Positions 34,198 to 44,977 are shown, counted from the first letter of the stretch. The stretch: 64,000 nt of DNA from Lutibacter sp. A80 (GCF_022429645.1 NZ_CP092480.1:2896501-2960500), one strand, 5' to 3'. Translations and numbers: made by a program. Notes: a model not told the origin generated them from the letters alone.

Positions 34198-36579
34198 TTA
34201 AGAACCACACATTTCACAATCATCAGGATTGTTTTGAGAGGCAATTAACATTGCTTTAAGTTCTTCTGGACTAAGTGGCGCGTCTTCTGCTTTCTTTTCC
34301 TTAGAAACTGTAAATTGTATTGCATTTACAGCACTTTTAGTACGTAAATAGTACATTCCAGTTTTTAATCCGCTTTTCCAAGCATAAAAGTGCATAGATG
34401 TAAGTTTAGAATAATTAGCATCTTGCATAAATAAGTTTAAAGATTGCGATTGATCTATAAAGTAACCTCTTTGTCGAGACATATCTATAATATCTTTCAT
34501 ACTCATTTCCCAAACGGTTTTATACAAATCTTTTAATTCTTGAGGAATTACATCTATATGTTGAATAGAACCATTAGCACGCATAATATTTTCTTTCATT
34601 TCATTATTCCACAAGCCTAATTCTACTAGATCTTCTAACAAGTGTTTGTTTACAATAATATATTCACCACTTAAAACTCTTCGGGTGTAAATATTAGAAG
34701 TGTAAGGTTCAAAAGCTTCGTTATTTCCTAATATTTGAGAAGTAGAAGCTGTTGGCATTGGAGCTACTAATAAAGAGTTTCTAACACCATTTTCCAATAC
34801 TTCTTTGCGCAATGCTTTCCAATCCCAGCGTCCACTTAAATCATCTTCAGAAATACCCCACAAATTAAATTGAAATTCTCCTTTAGACATTGGAGAGCCT
34901 TCGTATGTAGAGTATGGTTCTTTTGCTTTTGCAATTTCCATAGAAGAGGTTACTGCGGCAAAGTATATAGTTTCAAAAATTTCTTCGTTTAATTTTTTTG
35001 CTTCATCACTGGTAAAAGGCATACGTAACATAATAAAAGCATCGGCTAAGCCTTGAATTCCTAAGCCAATTGGTCTGTGGCGGAAGTTTGAATTTTCAGC
35101 CTCTTTTACAGGGTAGTAATTGCGGTCTATAACTGTATCTAAATTACGTGTAATTTTTTTAGTTACTTTAAAAAGTTTTTGATGGTTGAAGAATTTTTCA
35201 CCGTTTTTATTTTCTTCAATAAACATTGGAATTGCAATAGATGCTAAATTACAAACAGCAACTTCGTCTTTTGCGGTATATTCCATTATTTCGGTACATA
35301 AATTTGAAGAACGAATGGTTCCTAAATTCTTTTGATTTGATTTTCTATTGGCTGCATCTTTATACAGCATATATGGATTTCCAGTTTCAATTTGAGCTTC
35401 TAAAATCTTTTCCCAAAGTTCTCTAGCTTTAATTGTTTTTCTTCCTTTTCCTACTTTTTCGTAGCCTGTATATAGTTTTTCAAATTCATCTCCATAGGTG
35501 TCAAATAAGTGTGGACATTCATTTGGGCACATTAAGGTCCAATCTCCATTTTCTTCAACACGTTTCATAAATAAATCTGGAATCCACATGGCATAAAACA
35601 GGTCTCTTGCACGTTTTTCTTCTGCTCCAGTATTTTTACGAAGGTCTAAAAAGTCGAAAACATCGGCGTGCCAAGGTTCCATATAAATAGCAAAAGAACC
35701 TTTACGTTTTCCACCACCTTGGTCTACATAACGCGCTGTATCATTATAAACTTTTAACATTGGTACAATTCCATTAGAAGTTCCATTGGTACCTCTAATA
35801 TAAGATCCAGTTGCACGTACATTATGAATAGACAAACCAATTCCACCAGCAGATTGCGAAATTTTAGCGGTTTGTTTTAAGGTGTCGTAAATTCCATCAA
35901 TACTATCGTCTTGTATTTGTAATAAGAAACAAGAAGACATTTGAGGTTTTGGTGTTCCTGAGTTGAAAAGAGTAGGTGTTGCGTGTGTAAATATCTTTTT
36001 AGACATTAACTCGTAAGTTTCTATAGCCTCATCAATATCATTTTGATGAATACCAATAGCAACACGCATTAACATATGTTGCGGACGTTCTGCAATTTGT
36101 CCGTTTAATTTTAGTAAATAAGAGCGTTCTAATGTTTTAAATCCAAAATAATCATAGCCAAAATCTCTGTTGTAAATTATTGTTGAATCTAGTTTTGCAG
36201 CATTATCCATAATTACCTTATACGTTTCGTCAGATAATAAAGGAGCCTTTTTTCCAGTTCTAGGATTTACATAATTGTATAAATCCGTCATCACCTCAGA
36301 AAAAGTTTTTTTGGTATTTTTATGTAGGTTAGAAACTGCAATTCTAGCAGCTAAACGCGCATAATCTGGGTGTTGTACAGTCATTGTAGCAGCAGTTTCA
36401 GCGGCTAAATTATCGAGTTCGGAAGTAGTAACACCATCGTAAAGGCCTTCAATAACACGCATAGCAACCTTAACAGGGTCTACTAAGCTGTTTAAGCCAT
36501 AACACATTTTTCTTACTCTTGCTGTAATTTTATCGAACATTACAGGTTCTTTTCTTCCATCTCTTTTTAGTACAAACAT
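34198..36579 (-). CDS. nrdA: Class I ribonucleoside-diphosphate reductase, alpha subunit
   Basis: 793 residues from the ATG at 36579, which begins [18 protein letters not shown], the start of the ATP-cone (about 1-90). An upstream ATG at 36627 would add 16 residues that do not look conserved. The catalytic core contains SSCFLLQI (active-site Cys), NLCTEI and [17 protein letters not shown] near 610-626. The tail ends DDCEMCGS, the redox-active Cys pair that is re-reduced by thioredoxin or glutaredoxin. It makes deoxyribonucleotides with NrdB, encoded 96 bp upstream on the same strand. Confidence 0.96.
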   Translation of the reverse strand: MFVLKRDGRKEPVMFDKITARVRKMCYGLNSLVDPVKVAMRVIEGLYDGVTTSELDNLAAETAATMTVQHPDYARLAARIAVSNLHKNTKKTFSEVMTDLYNYVNPRTGKKAPLLSDETYKVIMDNAAKLDSTIIYNRDFGYDYFGFKTLERSYLLKLNGQIAERPQHMLMRVAIGIHQNDIDEAIETYELMSKKIFTHATPTLFNSGTPKPQMSSCFLLQIQDDSIDGIYDTLKQTAKISQSAGGIGLSIHNVRATGSYIRGTNGTSNGIVPMLKVYNDTARYVDQGGGKRKGSFAIYMEPWHADVFDFLDLRKNTGAEEKRARDLFYAMWIPDLFMKRVEENGDWTLMCPNECPHLFDTYGDEFEKLYTGYEKVGKGRKTIKARELWEKILEAQIETGNPYMLYKDAANRKSNQKNLGTIRSSNLCTEIMEYTAKDEVAVCNLASIAIPMFIEENKNGEKFFNHQKLFKVTKKITRNLDTVIDRNYYPVKEAENSNFRHRPIGLGIQGLADAFIMLRMPFTSDEAKKLNEEIFETIYFAAVTSSMEIAKAKEPYSTYEGSPMSKGEFQFNLWGISEDDLSGRWDWKALRKEVLENGVRNSLLVAPMPTASTSQILGNNEAFEPYTSNIYTRRVLSGEYIIVNKHLLEDLVELGLWNNEMKENIMRANGSIQHIDVIPQELKDLYKTVWEMSMKDIIDMSRQRGYFIDQSQSLNLFMQDANYSKLTSMHFYAWKSGLKTGMYYLRTKSAVNAIQFTVSKEKKAEDAPLSPEELKAMLIASQNNPDDCEMCGS

Positions 36580-36675
36580 ATTTTTGTTTTTAGTAGTTGC
36601 TAACTGGTTATTGGTGCCAGGTATCACTTATTTTAATAATAAAGAATTGCTTTTAGTTAAAAGCTTATTGCCGTT

Positions 36676-37647
36676 TTAAAAGTCGGCATCGAAACTGATA
36701 CTTCCAGTTCCACCAGATTTTACTCCTGCTTTTTGATAATCTGAAACGCGTTTTTCAAAGAAGTTAGTTTTACCTTCTAAGGAAATCATTTCCATAAAAT
36801 CAAATGGGTTTGTTGAATTGTAAACTTTTTCACAACCAAATTCTAGAAGTAATCTATCTGTTACAAATTCTAAATACTGGGTCATTAATTTAGCATTCAT
36901 TCCAATTAAGCTAACAGGAAGTGATTCGGTTATAAATACACGTTCTATATCAAGCGCATCAACTAATATTTCTGTAATACGCTCTTTTGGTACTTTTTGT
37001 ACAATGTGGTTGTTGTGTAAGTGCACTGCAAAATCACAATGTAAACCTTCATCTCTAGAAATTAATTCGTTAGAAAAAGTTAAACCTGGTAATAATCCAC
37101 GTTTTTTTAACCAAAAAATTGAACAAAAACTTCCAGAGAAGAAAATACCTTCAACAGCTGCAAAAGCAATTAAACGTTCTGCAAAACTTGGACTTTCAAT
37201 CCATTTTAAAGCCCAATCAGCTTTTAATTTTATAGCAGGGAATACTTCAATAGCTTTAAATAAATCGTCTTTTTCAGCTTCGTTTTTAACATAGGTGTCT
37301 ATTAATAATGAATATACTTCAGAGTGTATATTTTCCATCATAATTTGAAAACCATAAAAGAATTTTGCTTCAGAATATTGAACTTCACTTACAAAGTTTT
37401 CAGCTAAATTTTCATTAACAATTCCATCTGATGCAGCAAAAAATGCTAAAATGTGTTTAATAAAATAACGTTCGTCGTCATTTAATTTATTTTCCCAATC
37501 TATTACATCTTGATGTAAATCAATTTCTTCTGCAGTCCAAATACTTGCTTCTTGTTTTTTATACCATTCCCAAATATCTTGGTGTTGAATAGGAAAAATT
37601 ACAAATCGGTCTTTGTTTTCTTGCAAAATAGGTTCGATAAACGACAT
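36676..37647 (-). CDS. nrdB: Class I ribonucleoside-diphosphate reductase, beta subunit
   Basis: 323 residues from the ATG at 37647 ([20 protein letters not shown]). An in-frame ATG at 37743 would add 32 hydrophobic residues unrelated to the family, and is rejected. Metal-ligand helices are visible: [16 protein letters not shown], then [20 protein letters not shown] and later [15 protein letters not shown]. It houses the diiron centre and tyrosyl radical that activates NrdA. A -7-like element lies at about 37707-37714. Confidence 0.95.
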   Translation of the reverse strand: MSFIEPILQENKDRFVIFPIQHQDIWEWYKKQEASIWTAEEIDLHQDVIDWENKLNDDERYFIKHILAFFAASDGIVNENLAENFVSEVQYSEAKFFYGFQIMMENIHSEVYSLLIDTYVKNEAEKDDLFKAIEVFPAIKLKADWALKWIESPSFAERLIAFAAVEGIFFSGSFCSIFWLKKRGLLPGLTFSNELISRDEGLHCDFAVHLHNNHIVQKVPKERITEILVDALDIERVFITESLPVSLIGMNAKLMTQYLEFVTDRLLLEFGCEKVYNSTNPFDFMEMISLEGKTNFFEKRVSDYQKAGVKSGGTGSISFDADF

Positions 37648-37892
37648 TATAAGTGTTTTTTTTAGGATTGTTAAATTAAGCTTGATTTTCGTAAAAACGA
37701 GAGAAACAAAGATTAGAAAAAAACAAACAAAAAAAAAGGGCACTTATTCACATTTACAAGTAAGTTTTTAACATTTTACGAGTTTTTTAATAAACGATTA
37801 ATTAGTATTAAATATTGATTATCAGTTAAATATAAGTGTTGATACTTGGTCGCTAGTTGATTTTATTAGAGTTTCTTAAAAATGCTATTATT

Positions 37893-37926
37893 AAAAAAAG
37901 AGCACAACAAATTGTACTCTTTTTTT
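37893..37926. terminator. Hairpin with T-run beside the insertion sequence
   Basis: Arms AAAAAAGAGCACAA and TTGTACTCTTTTTT pair with a single mismatch around CAAA, giving T-runs on both strands, 10 bp before the left end of the IS. The 37648-37936 gap holds only this and the nrdB promoter region. Confidence 0.7.
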
Positions 37927-37977
37927 AAAATAATTTTGTCCCGTCCTGAAATAGCGATACACTAAAACACAAGTGTA

Positions 37978-38412
37978 ATGAAAACATCAGACAAATCAGG
38001 TGCAGCAAAGCGAACTCAAAAAGATTACTCGCTTTCTTTTAAACTTCAATTAGTTGAAGAAGTAGAACAAGGATTTTTAACAAAAACCCAAGCCAAGCGT
38101 AAATATGGTATTCAGGGAGACGCTACAGTAACCAAATGGTTGCAAAAATATGGTAACTTTGATTGGGAAAACCAAGTTCCAAAAACGATGTCAAAAACTC
38201 CAGAACAAAAAATACTTGAGCTTGAAGCTAAAATAAAGCTCCTTGAAAAACAGAAAGCTAGAGCTGAACATCTAGCAGAACGTGCTGATAAAAAGGTTAT
38301 TATTTTCGATATGCTTGTTGATATGGCAGAAAAGGAATATGATATTCAAATAAGAAAAAATTACACACCCGACTTATCAACATCTTCAAAGAAGAATATA
38401 AAGAAACTTTAG
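37978..38412 (+). CDS. IS3-family transposase OrfA
   Basis: 144 residues. A helix-turn-helix region (about 20-60, FLTKTQAKRKYGIQGDATVTKWLQKYG) binds the IS ends; a Glu/Lys-rich leucine-zipper coiled coil (about 75-110, EQKILELEAKIKLLEKQK) follows for oligomerisation. A slippery A6T heptamer at 38355-38361, in the correct X-XXY-YYZ phase, lies within the only stretch (38343-38412) where the orfB frame is also open, so a fused OrfAB by -1 frameshift is expected. Confidence 0.9.
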   Translation: MKTSDKSGAAKRTQKDYSLSFKLQLVEEVEQGFLTKTQAKRKYGIQGDATVTKWLQKYGNFDWENQVPKTMSKTPEQKILELEAKIKLLEKQKARAEHLAERADKKVIIFDMLVDMAEKEYDIQIRKNYTPDLSTSSKKNIKKL

Positions 38413-38426
38413 TTTCTACCTGTGAT

Positions 38427-39278
38427 TTGCTCGGGGTAAACAGACAGGTTTACTATAGATCCATAAAATCAAGACTTCATAAACAAACTGTAGCACAAAA
38501 AGTTATCGTTTTGGTTCGTGATATTCGGATGCTAATGCCAAGATTGGGTGGTAAGAAATTATACTTTCTGTTAAAGGATAAATTATCACTATTAAAAGTA
38601 GGAAGAGATAAATTGTTTAGAATACTAAAAGCTAACCATATGTTAATAATACCTAAAAGAAGCTACCACATAACTACAGACTCTCATCATAGATTTAGAA
38701 AGCACAGAAACCTTGTCAGCTCAATGGATATAGAAGGGCCTGAATCAGTTTGGGTGAGTGATATTACATATATCGGAACGAGAACCAACCCTTCGTATCT
38801 GGCATTAATCACAGATGCTTATTCTAAAAAGATTGTAGGATATGATGTGTCAAAATCTTTATCAATGGATGGTTCATTGAGGGCATTGGAAATGGCTATA
38901 AATAATAGAAAATACAAAGAAAGTCCATTAATACATCACTCTGATAGAGGGTTGCAATATTGCTCGAATGAATATCAAAGACTATTAGAAAACAATGAGA
39001 TTAAGCCTAGTATGACTGAAAAATATGATCCATATGAAAATGCAGTTGCAGAGCGAATAAATGGAATTTTAAAACAGGAATTTAGTGTAGCACAGAAGAT
39101 TCAAGATTTTAAAGTAAAGGAGAAACTGGTCAAAAATGCAATAGAAATATACAACAATATAAGACCTCATTTATCTAACGAAATGCTAACACCAATACAA
39201 ATGCACGCACAAAAAAAAATTAAACCAAAACAATACAAATCAAAAAAGCTGAACAATGATGTCATTATTCAGCTTTAA
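38427..39278 (+). CDS. IS3-family transposase OrfB (DDE integrase core)
   Basis: 283 residues counted from a TTG at 38427. No good ATG exists, and the -1 frame is open from 38343, so it is normally made as the OrfAB fusion. An HTH_21-like region is followed by the rve core with the DDE triad: Asp in VWVSDITYIGT, Asp in LIHHSDRGLQY, Glu in ENAVAERINGILK. The C-terminus YNNIRPHLSNEMLTPIQMH is typical of the family. All three catalytic residues are present, so the element could be active. Confidence 0.92.
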   Translation: MLGVNRQVYYRSIKSRLHKQTVAQKVIVLVRDIRMLMPRLGGKKLYFLLKDKLSLLKVGRDKLFRILKANHMLIIPKRSYHITTDSHHRFRKHRNLVSSMDIEGPESVWVSDITYIGTRTNPSYLALITDAYSKKIVGYDVSKSLSMDGSLRALEMAINNRKYKESPLIHHSDRGLQYCSNEYQRLLENNEIKPSMTEKYDPYENAVAERINGILKQEFSVAQKIQDFKVKEKLVKNAIEIYNNIRPHLSNEMLTPIQMHAQKKIKPKQYKSKKLNNDVIIQL

Positions 39279-39435
39279 TTTTTAACTTTTACCCTTTAAT
39301 AATCTGTATCGGTTATTTAGGACTAGACATTTTTTAGTAGTTTTTAATATTTATTGTTAATTTAAGTAGTTTTATTTTAAAAAATAATGCTGAATTACAC
39401 TAAATATTTAATTGTATGTTGTGTTTTTTAAAATA

Positions 39436-40068
39436 TTATTTTTCTTCTCTAAATTCAACAGTTTCAATCATATAACTAAAGACATTATCAAGCACCTTAA
39501 CATCCTCTTCTAACATAGCAGGAGAAGTTGTTGCTTGATCTATATAAAACATAACCGTTGTTTTATGGTGAGGAACAATATATGCAAGTGTATAGAAATC
39601 AGTTGAATCGTCCCAATTGTAAGACACAAAAACCCTTTTGCATGTTTTACCTCCTATTATTACATCGCTGTATTCTTGAATCACGTTATCTTTGCTTAGC
39701 CAATGACTTAAAAAACCCCGACTTTTAAAACCTTCAAGAACATTATTAATATCACTTTTATCTTCAATAGCCTTAAATATATTAGACATCAACTGTTTAT
39801 CATTTACAAATACCTGAGAGCCTTTATACTTAATGTTTCTTATAATCTCCCCAGCATCGTTCTCGTTGCTAGATGATTTCCATTTCCCAAATCCGTTACC
39901 CTCGAAAGGCATTTGAATAGAAGCAAATGCATATAGATTCTCAACTTTTGTGAAAGTAACACCTTTAGGAGGTATTGGTTTAGCTTTGGTTACTTCTGTT
40001 GTTTTTGTTGTGGTTGCACATGAGCCTAAAAAGGCTACTGTTATTAATAAATATACTATACGTTTCAT
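39436..40068 (-). CDS. Unknown lipoprotein, last gene of the envelope operon
   Basis: 210 residues. Lipobox FLGSCATT (Cys17) followed by a Thr/Lys/Pro linker. The mature domain has mixed alpha/beta character (VENLYAFASIQMPFEGNGFGKW, then FKSRGFLSHWLS, then CKRVFVSYNWDDSTDFYTLAYIVPHHKTTVMFYID). No family recognised. It starts 15 bp after the stop of the 40084-41526 gene and ends the eight-gene run, just before the IS. Confidence 0.7.
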   Translation of the reverse strand: MKRIVYLLITVAFLGSCATTTKTTEVTKAKPIPPKGVTFTKVENLYAFASIQMPFEGNGFGKWKSSSNENDAGEIIRNIKYKGSQVFVNDKQLMSNIFKAIEDKSDINNVLEGFKSRGFLSHWLSKDNVIQEYSDVIIGGKTCKRVFVSYNWDDSTDFYTLAYIVPHHKTTVMFYIDQATTSPAMLEEDVKVLDNVFSYMIETVEFREEK

Positions 40069-40083
40069 AATTTTAAGTTTTAT

Positions 40084-41526
40084 TTATTCTACTTCAATTT
40101 CAATTTTTATTTTACCCAAAGCATTTTTTGTGTCTTCAGATCCATTTTTAAGTAAATAGTATTCATAGGTATGAAACTGATTTTCTAAAGCCGCACCAGT
40201 GATTCTTTTAGTGAAAGGTGAATCTATGGAGGTACCTGCATACATACCTGCATCTTCCCCATCTCGTTGGGTAAGTATCCAAGCACCTGCTGCATTTACC
40301 ATATTGGCATCAAAACTGATTTCGACATATAAATCTTCTCCTTGTTTAACTTTAACTTTAGTTGTGGTAGGTTGTTCTAATTTAAATTTATAATCTACTT
40401 TATAATTAGGATCTTTCATTTTTAAACGTAGGATACCTTCTTCTGAAATGATGGCATATTCTATATAAGAAACTTTGTTTTTATCATCTACTATTAATAT
40501 ATATCCGTATAAATCGTCAAAACGTTTTTCTCTAACAAAAAACCACATATTGTCTTTTTTATAAAACGTTTTTAGTTCAATACCAAATTGACTAACAGGA
40601 GCAATGTCATCTAATACATTCTGAAACAATCTGGCATCATCTTCGGTTTCTATTGTATATTTTTCTTGTAAACTATTTAAAAATATTGGCATTTCTAATA
40701 ATCCATCAACTGAAGATTTTATGTATTCATTGTTGTTAGAAATTAACATAAAAGGAATGTTATTCGTCCAGCTATTACCTGGTTCACCTTCGGTAATTTT
40801 TAAGTTGCATTTGTTTAGAGAAATAGTAGAAATTTTATTTAGTGAATGAAAATCAAGAGGAGTAACCTCAAATTCGTAGTTAACATGCGCTAACAAATAA
40901 TTATGCATAAAGTCATTATCTTTTGTTGAAATACTAGCTTCAGAATTTGTAGAGTCTATGTTTTCTCCTGCTTGTAAAAGTGTTTCAGGTAAGGTTTTTT
41001 TCAATTCATCTTGATAAATTATTGATAAGATTTGACCTTTATTATCTGTGGTAACTATATATGCTTTAATGTCATCAAAAAATTTATCTCTAATAAAATA
41101 CCAGGTATTCTCTTCAGTAAAAAAACCTAAGCCGCGTTGAAAATCTAATAACTTTAATACGGATTGAAAAGCAACTCCGTCATTTTCAGTAATAAGTTTA
41201 AACTTTTTTGATTTTATACTTTCCAAAAACTCACTTGAAGCCAACATATCGTTTCTATCTTTAAAAGCAATCAGTTTACCTTCGGTTTTTATAAAATACT
41301 GTAATTGTATTATGTTATGCCCATCGTGATGATTGGTGCTAAAGAGTAATTCACTCTGAAAAATATCTGACGCTACTATATTTTGAGAAGTTTTGCTTAT
41401 TAGTATAGTATTTTTGTTTAGTAAAGTACTTTCTAAATAGTCTTTAATTTTTGCTTGTTCTGCATTATTTTGACTAAAAGCAGTGATATTTACAAATGCA
41501 AAAAATAATATGAATAGAGTTCTCAT
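40084..41526 (-). CDS. Unknown secreted protein with an internal duplication
   Basis: 480 residues with a signal peptide (1-19, ending AFSQ). Two related modules at about 98-175 and 280-358 contain NTWYFIRDKFFDDIKAYIV and NMWFFVREKRFDDLYGYIL respectively, each preceded by an E-D/N-x-A-F-Q-type helix (ENDGVAFQSVL, EDDARLFQNVL). A beta-rich C-terminal domain (about 385-480, KVKVKQGEDLYVEISFDANM) follows. Family not recognised. Tight spacing to both neighbours (15 and 12 bp) places it in the OmpA-led envelope operon. Confidence 0.72.
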   Translation of the reverse strand: MRTLFILFFAFVNITAFSQNNAEQAKIKDYLESTLLNKNTILISKTSQNIVASDIFQSELLFSTNHHDGHNIIQLQYFIKTEGKLIAFKDRNDMLASSEFLESIKSKKFKLITENDGVAFQSVLKLLDFQRGLGFFTEENTWYFIRDKFFDDIKAYIVTTDNKGQILSIIYQDELKKTLPETLLQAGENIDSTNSEASISTKDNDFMHNYLLAHVNYEFEVTPLDFHSLNKISTISLNKCNLKITEGEPGNSWTNNIPFMLISNNNEYIKSSVDGLLEMPIFLNSLQEKYTIETEDDARLFQNVLDDIAPVSQFGIELKTFYKKDNMWFFVREKRFDDLYGYILIVDDKNKVSYIEYAIISEEGILRLKMKDPNYKVDYKFKLEQPTTTKVKVKQGEDLYVEISFDANMVNAAGAWILTQRDGEDAGMYAGTSIDSPFTKRITGAALENQFHTYEYYLLKNGSEDTKNALGKIKIEIEVE

Positions 41527-41538
41527 TTTATTAAGTTT

Positions 41539-42486
41539 TCATTTAATTTCTTTTAATACATACACCTTTGTATTTCCGAAAGGAGTTGGTGCGTCTTTTA
41601 CGCTAACTACTTTAGCAAAAACGCCGGGTTTATTATTTACCATCCAATATTGAACTTTACTATTGAATCTACCAAAGCCTTCAACAAGAGTACATTCAAA
41701 AGTACCTGCTGGAGTTGCTATGGTTTCGGTTCCAACTACCTTATAAATATCTAAATTGTCTTGAGGGAAAAACATAAAATCGTATTCATATTCTGTTAAG
41801 TTGTTTATTAAAATCGGATCTTCCATCATATCTATATAATCGTTTTGAAAATAAGAGTATGATCTAACATCAATAGTTTGCTCGGCTTCATTGTAGTTTA
41901 TTTTTTCACTTACAATCCAAGCTTCAGCTTCTTGTTCATCAGGGAAACTGGTTATATTGTAAACTAGTTCGGTATAATTTTTTAAGAAATTTACTATGGT
42001 TTCTATGGTCCAAGGTAATTTTGCTTCGGCTTCTTCATAATTAAAATTTCCTTCTTCATCGTACATATCATCACTTTTAAAAGGAAGTATTGGTTTTTCC
42101 ATAGTTACTTTAGCTGGAGGGTTCATTTTAGCTAATTTGCTAAAGGTCCAAATTGCGCTTTCTTTTTTATAAACTAATTTAGATTTTGTTATCTTTAGAA
42201 TCTCTGCATTACCTCTAAAGTCTTTGTCCAAATCACTTGCCATTATAATTGCTTGTTGTTCTTTATTGTATTTCCAAGAACCAACATCAATAGTTTTGGA
42301 GTTAGCATCTCTTGCTAGTTTAAAAACCCCATTTTCTACAAAAATAAATACCAGTTTAATTTTTGTTTCAGTTTGTCCATTTGCTTCAATTTGAGTTAAT
42401 TGCCAATTCCCAATTATTTTGGATTCTTGAGCTTTTAAAGAAATACCACAAATGATAATTATAAACGCAGTTATTAAATTTTTCAT
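41539..42486 (-). CDS. Secreted protein with lipocalin-like N-terminal domain
   Basis: 315 residues with a signal peptide (1-19, ending LKAQ). Residues about 22-120 resemble the small lipocalin-like domain frequent in Bacteroidota: IIGNWQLTQIEANGQ, VENGVFKLARDANSKTIDVGSWKYNKEQQAIIM, and a closing IWTFSKL strand. The C-terminal half (about 150-315) is unassigned. It has a Glu-rich linker, many aromatic residues, and a closing GTFECTLVEGFGRFNSKVQYW segment. Member of the envelope operon (12 and 10 bp to neighbours). Confidence 0.68.
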   Translation of the reverse strand: MKNLITAFIIIICGISLKAQESKIIGNWQLTQIEANGQTETKIKLVFIFVENGVFKLARDANSKTIDVGSWKYNKEQQAIIMASDLDKDFRGNAEILKITKSKLVYKKESAIWTFSKLAKMNPPAKVTMEKPILPFKSDDMYDEEGNFNYEEAEAKLPWTIETIVNFLKNYTELVYNITSFPDEQEAEAWIVSEKINYNEAEQTIDVRSYSYFQNDYIDMMEDPILINNLTEYEYDFMFFPQDNLDIYKVVGTETIATPAGTFECTLVEGFGRFNSKVQYWMVNNKPGVFAKVVSVKDAPTPFGNTKVYVLKEIK

Positions 42487-42496
42487 AATTTTTATT

Positions 42497-43600
42497 TTAA
42501 TGTTTTCTAATGAATTTTTTAATTTTTAGTGTTTTTGATCTACTTGGTTTTAATAAAAAAACACTAATGTTGTTTTGCGGAATTATAGTGGTTTTTTTAT
42601 ACTTAAAATCAAGTTCTGTATTGGTTGATTTTTTATAAGTGATATTATCCATATTTACCGTGGAGCTATCTTTAATTTTGTAAGAATCTCGGGCGTCTAA
42701 CTCAAAACCATTGTTATTATAGAGTTTATATTTAATGGTTATTTGAGCTGTATCTATATTTAAAATTTGAAGTTTTCCAACAGCTCGTTTTGTGGTGACA
42801 AACAATAAAATATCGTTTTTTCTAACGTTAAAACCATTGATGTTATCTGCCTGAAATAGTACATCTTGTCGGCCATCAAATAATGCTACAATTTTTTGAT
42901 TGTTTAAAGATTGATATAGCCTTTCGCGTTTTAACCAAATAGGATTGAACAGTGCTTTATTTATTGCTGAAATAGTATCAATTTTTACGGCTATTTTTGC
43001 GCTTTCAATAGTGTTTCTTGGGCCATTTGAACCTTTTGTAGAAAAACTCTCATCTTTTAATACCAATCCTTTCCAAGCATAAATATCCTGATAGTTACTG
43101 ATGTTATAATAATCGGCTTCTTTTCCTAGTATTTCTTTGGTTCCCGTCTTTTCAGCACCCATATACAATGTTTCAATCCAAGAGCCTGTAACTTGATAAT
43201 ATTGAAAGTGTTCTCTGCATTTTATACGTAAATAGTAGGGATCATCACTAATTTTATTTTCTTCAAAATTGAAATAATAACGATGTTCATCAACCCACAA
43301 GCGTTCTGCTATTTTTACTTTTTCAGGAAGCAATTCTCCACCAAATTTTGAAACTTGATATATTTCTTCAAAAGCAATATCTCCGTATTTGTCCCAATAA
43401 TAAATAACTTGTTCGGCCACATAAGGAACTTGTTTGCTACCGCTAGTTTCAACACCATTTTTATAGGAATAACTTGAAACGGTAGAATATTTCAATTTTT
43501 CATAAGTAATTTTTCCCGATTTTACTTTGTAAGGTTTAAAATCTTGCGCTTGTATTACTACTGTAATAAAAATTGATAAAAACAGTATAAAATTTTTCAT
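42497..43600 (-). CDS. Secreted protein: DUF4412-like domain plus operon-shared C-terminal domain
   Basis: 367 residues with a signal peptide (1-19). The N-terminal part (about 20-185: FKPYKVKSGKITYEKL, QVIYYWDKYGDIAFEEI, ILGKEADYYNISNYQDIYAWKGLVLKDE) resembles the lipoprotein encoded at 44978-45880 and may be DUF4412-like. The C-terminal part (about 258-353, VTTKRAVGKLQILNIDTAQITIKYKLY) resembles residues 473-569 of the OmpA protein of the same operon (YATSDGNMGKMQILDIDK). These similarities within one operon suggest co-evolution. Function unknown. Confidence 0.7.
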   Translation of the reverse strand: MKNFILFLSIFITVVIQAQDFKPYKVKSGKITYEKLKYSTVSSYSYKNGVETSGSKQVPYVAEQVIYYWDKYGDIAFEEIYQVSKFGGELLPEKVKIAERLWVDEHRYYFNFEENKISDDPYYLRIKCREHFQYYQVTGSWIETLYMGAEKTGTKEILGKEADYYNISNYQDIYAWKGLVLKDESFSTKGSNGPRNTIESAKIAVKIDTISAINKALFNPIWLKRERLYQSLNNQKIVALFDGRQDVLFQADNINGFNVRKNDILLFVTTKRAVGKLQILNIDTAQITIKYKLYNNNGFELDARDSYKIKDSSTVNMDNITYKKSTNTELDFKYKKTTIIPQNNISVFLLKPSRSKTLKIKKFIRKH

Positions 43601-43653
43601 AGCAATTTCTTTTTCTTTTTCAACTAAATTTTCTCAATATTCAAGAGTGTTTA

Positions 43654-44421
43654 TTATTCAAATAAGTTGTTTAATAAACCGCTAGTTTGTTCTTTATTGC
43701 TGTTTGTTCCTCCTGGAGATAATTGGTTAATTAATTTACTAATTGGCATAGATTGTAGCCAAACTTTTCCAGTTCCTTGAAGTGTTGCTAAAAACAAACC
43801 TTCACCACCAAACACCATAGATTTTAAATTTCCTGCACGTTGTATACTAAAGTCTATTCCTTCTTGAAAACCAACTACACAACCGGTATCAACACGTAGT
43901 GTTTCGTTGTTTAATTCGTGTTCAATAAGTGTTCCACCAGCGTGAATAAACGCAAGGCCATCACCTTGTAGTTTTTGTAAAATAAAACCTTCGCCCCCAA
44001 AAAATCCTGCACCTAATTTCTGATTAAAGTGCATGCTTAATTTTGTGCCTAAAGCAGCACATAAAAATGCATCGCGTTGCACAATTACAGAGCCTCCAAT
44101 TTTTGGTAAATCAACAGGGATAATTGTTCCTGGGTAAGGAGCTGCAAAAGCCACGTGGCTTTTACCTGAACCTTGATGTGTAAAATGTGTGATAAAAATG
44201 GATTCGCCAGTTATTTTTCTTGACGCTGCTGAAAGTAATTTCCCAAAAAGTCCTTTTTCTGGTTCGGAACCATCTCCCATTTTTGTCATAAAATCAACGC
44301 CTTCTTTCATATAAAGCATGGCGCCAGCTTCAGCAATTACGGTTTCTTGTGGGTCTAGTTCAATTTCTACATATTGAATATCGTGCCCTTTTATTTTATA
44401 ATCTATTTCGTGTGATTTCAT
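43654..44421 (-). CDS. AIM24 / TIGR00266 family protein
   Basis: 255 residues, no signal peptide, so probably cytoplasmic or membrane-peripheral. The tryptophan-RNA-binding-attenuator-like beta-fold of the AIM24 family is evident: [21 protein letters not shown] near 19-39, [41 protein letters not shown] near 147-169, and [24 protein letters not shown] near 210-233. In yeast Aim24 is mitochondrial; bacterial roles are largely unknown. In the envelope operon, 11 bp after the DUF3592 gene. Confidence 0.88.
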   Translation of the reverse strand: MKSHEIDYKIKGHDIQYVEIELDPQETVIAEAGAMLYMKEGVDFMTKMGDGSEPEKGLFGKLLSAASRKITGESIFITHFTHQGSGKSHVAFAAPYPGTIIPVDLPKIGGSVIVQRDAFLCAALGTKLSMHFNQKLGAGFFGGEGFILQKLQGDGLAFIHAGGTLIEHELNNETLRVDTGCVVGFQEGIDFSIQRAGNLKSMVFGGEGLFLATLQGTGKVWLQSMPISKLINQLSPGGTNSNKEQTSGLLNNLFE

Positions 44422-44432
44422 ATTGTTTATAT

Positions 44433-44960
44433 TTAATTTTTACTACTTATTAAAAGTGCTATAATTAACACTAGTGCTTTTTTTACCAATTGCCACATCA
44501 TTAATATTCCAAAAAAACCAAATAACCAAGGAATGTATTTAACGAGATAGGTTAAAAAGTCAGCACCAGGTTCTAATACGGCATTATTAGGAAATTCGGG
44601 ATCGTAATAAACGTTCACTTGTGTGTCAACAGGATAGGTTTTTAAAGTCTCTTTTACTTCTCGAATACTACTTGTTGATGCTCCACTACTTGATAATGAT
44701 ATTCTGTCTCCAACGTATGATTTGTTAGCAACCGTATAATTGTAATTAATTGTTGAGGCGTACATATTATTTCCATCGTTATTGGTGTGTTGTGAAATGT
44801 CAGAAAACGTGATTACCCCTAAAGTAGTTGGCCAATTTTTAGATGCTTCTGCCTCTTCAACCATTGGAGCACTGAATTGATTATAAACAAACCAGCTAAT
44901 ACCAATAAATATAATTCCCATAATAAATGTGGTGAAGGGAGATTTAATTTGGCTTTTCAT
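44433..44960 (-). CDS. DUF3592-like two-helix membrane protein
   Basis: 175 residues. One membrane helix at about 9-27, an extracytoplasmic domain of about 100 residues starting [14 protein letters not shown] and including NINYNYTV-type strands, [11 protein letters not shown] and the diagnostic [18 protein letters not shown] (about 117-134), then a second hydrophobic stretch (about 137-172). This pattern matches DUF3592. Role unknown. It lies 17 bp after the 44978-45880 lipoprotein gene. Confidence 0.8.
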   Translation of the reverse strand: MKSQIKSPFTTFIMGIIFIGISWFVYNQFSAPMVEEAEASKNWPTTLGVITFSDISQHTNNDGNNMYASTINYNYTVANKSYVGDRISLSSSGASTSSIREVKETLKTYPVDTQVNVYYDPEFPNNAVLEPGADFLTYLVKYIPWLFGFFGILMMWQLVKKALVLIIALLISSKN

Positions 44961-44977
44961 AATACCATTTTTTAGAA

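Larger units (their letters stand above)
37937..39329 (+). mobile_element. Complete IS3-family insertion sequence (IS150-like)
   Basis: 1393 bp. Terminal inverted repeats begin TGTC: left TGTCCCGTCCTGAAATAG and right (reverse complement) TGTCTAGTCCTAAATAAC, matching at 19 of 25 end positions, with TG...CA termini. A 3-bp TTT flanks both ends, a possible target duplication, though in a T-rich site. It carries orfA and orfB in the arrangement for programmed -1 frameshifting, both apparently intact. Confidence 0.9.

Noticed and set aside
37648-37743. Longer N-terminus for NrdB
   Set aside because: The extra 32 residues are hydrophobic and unrelated to NrdB; the ATG at 37647 gives the family-typical start.
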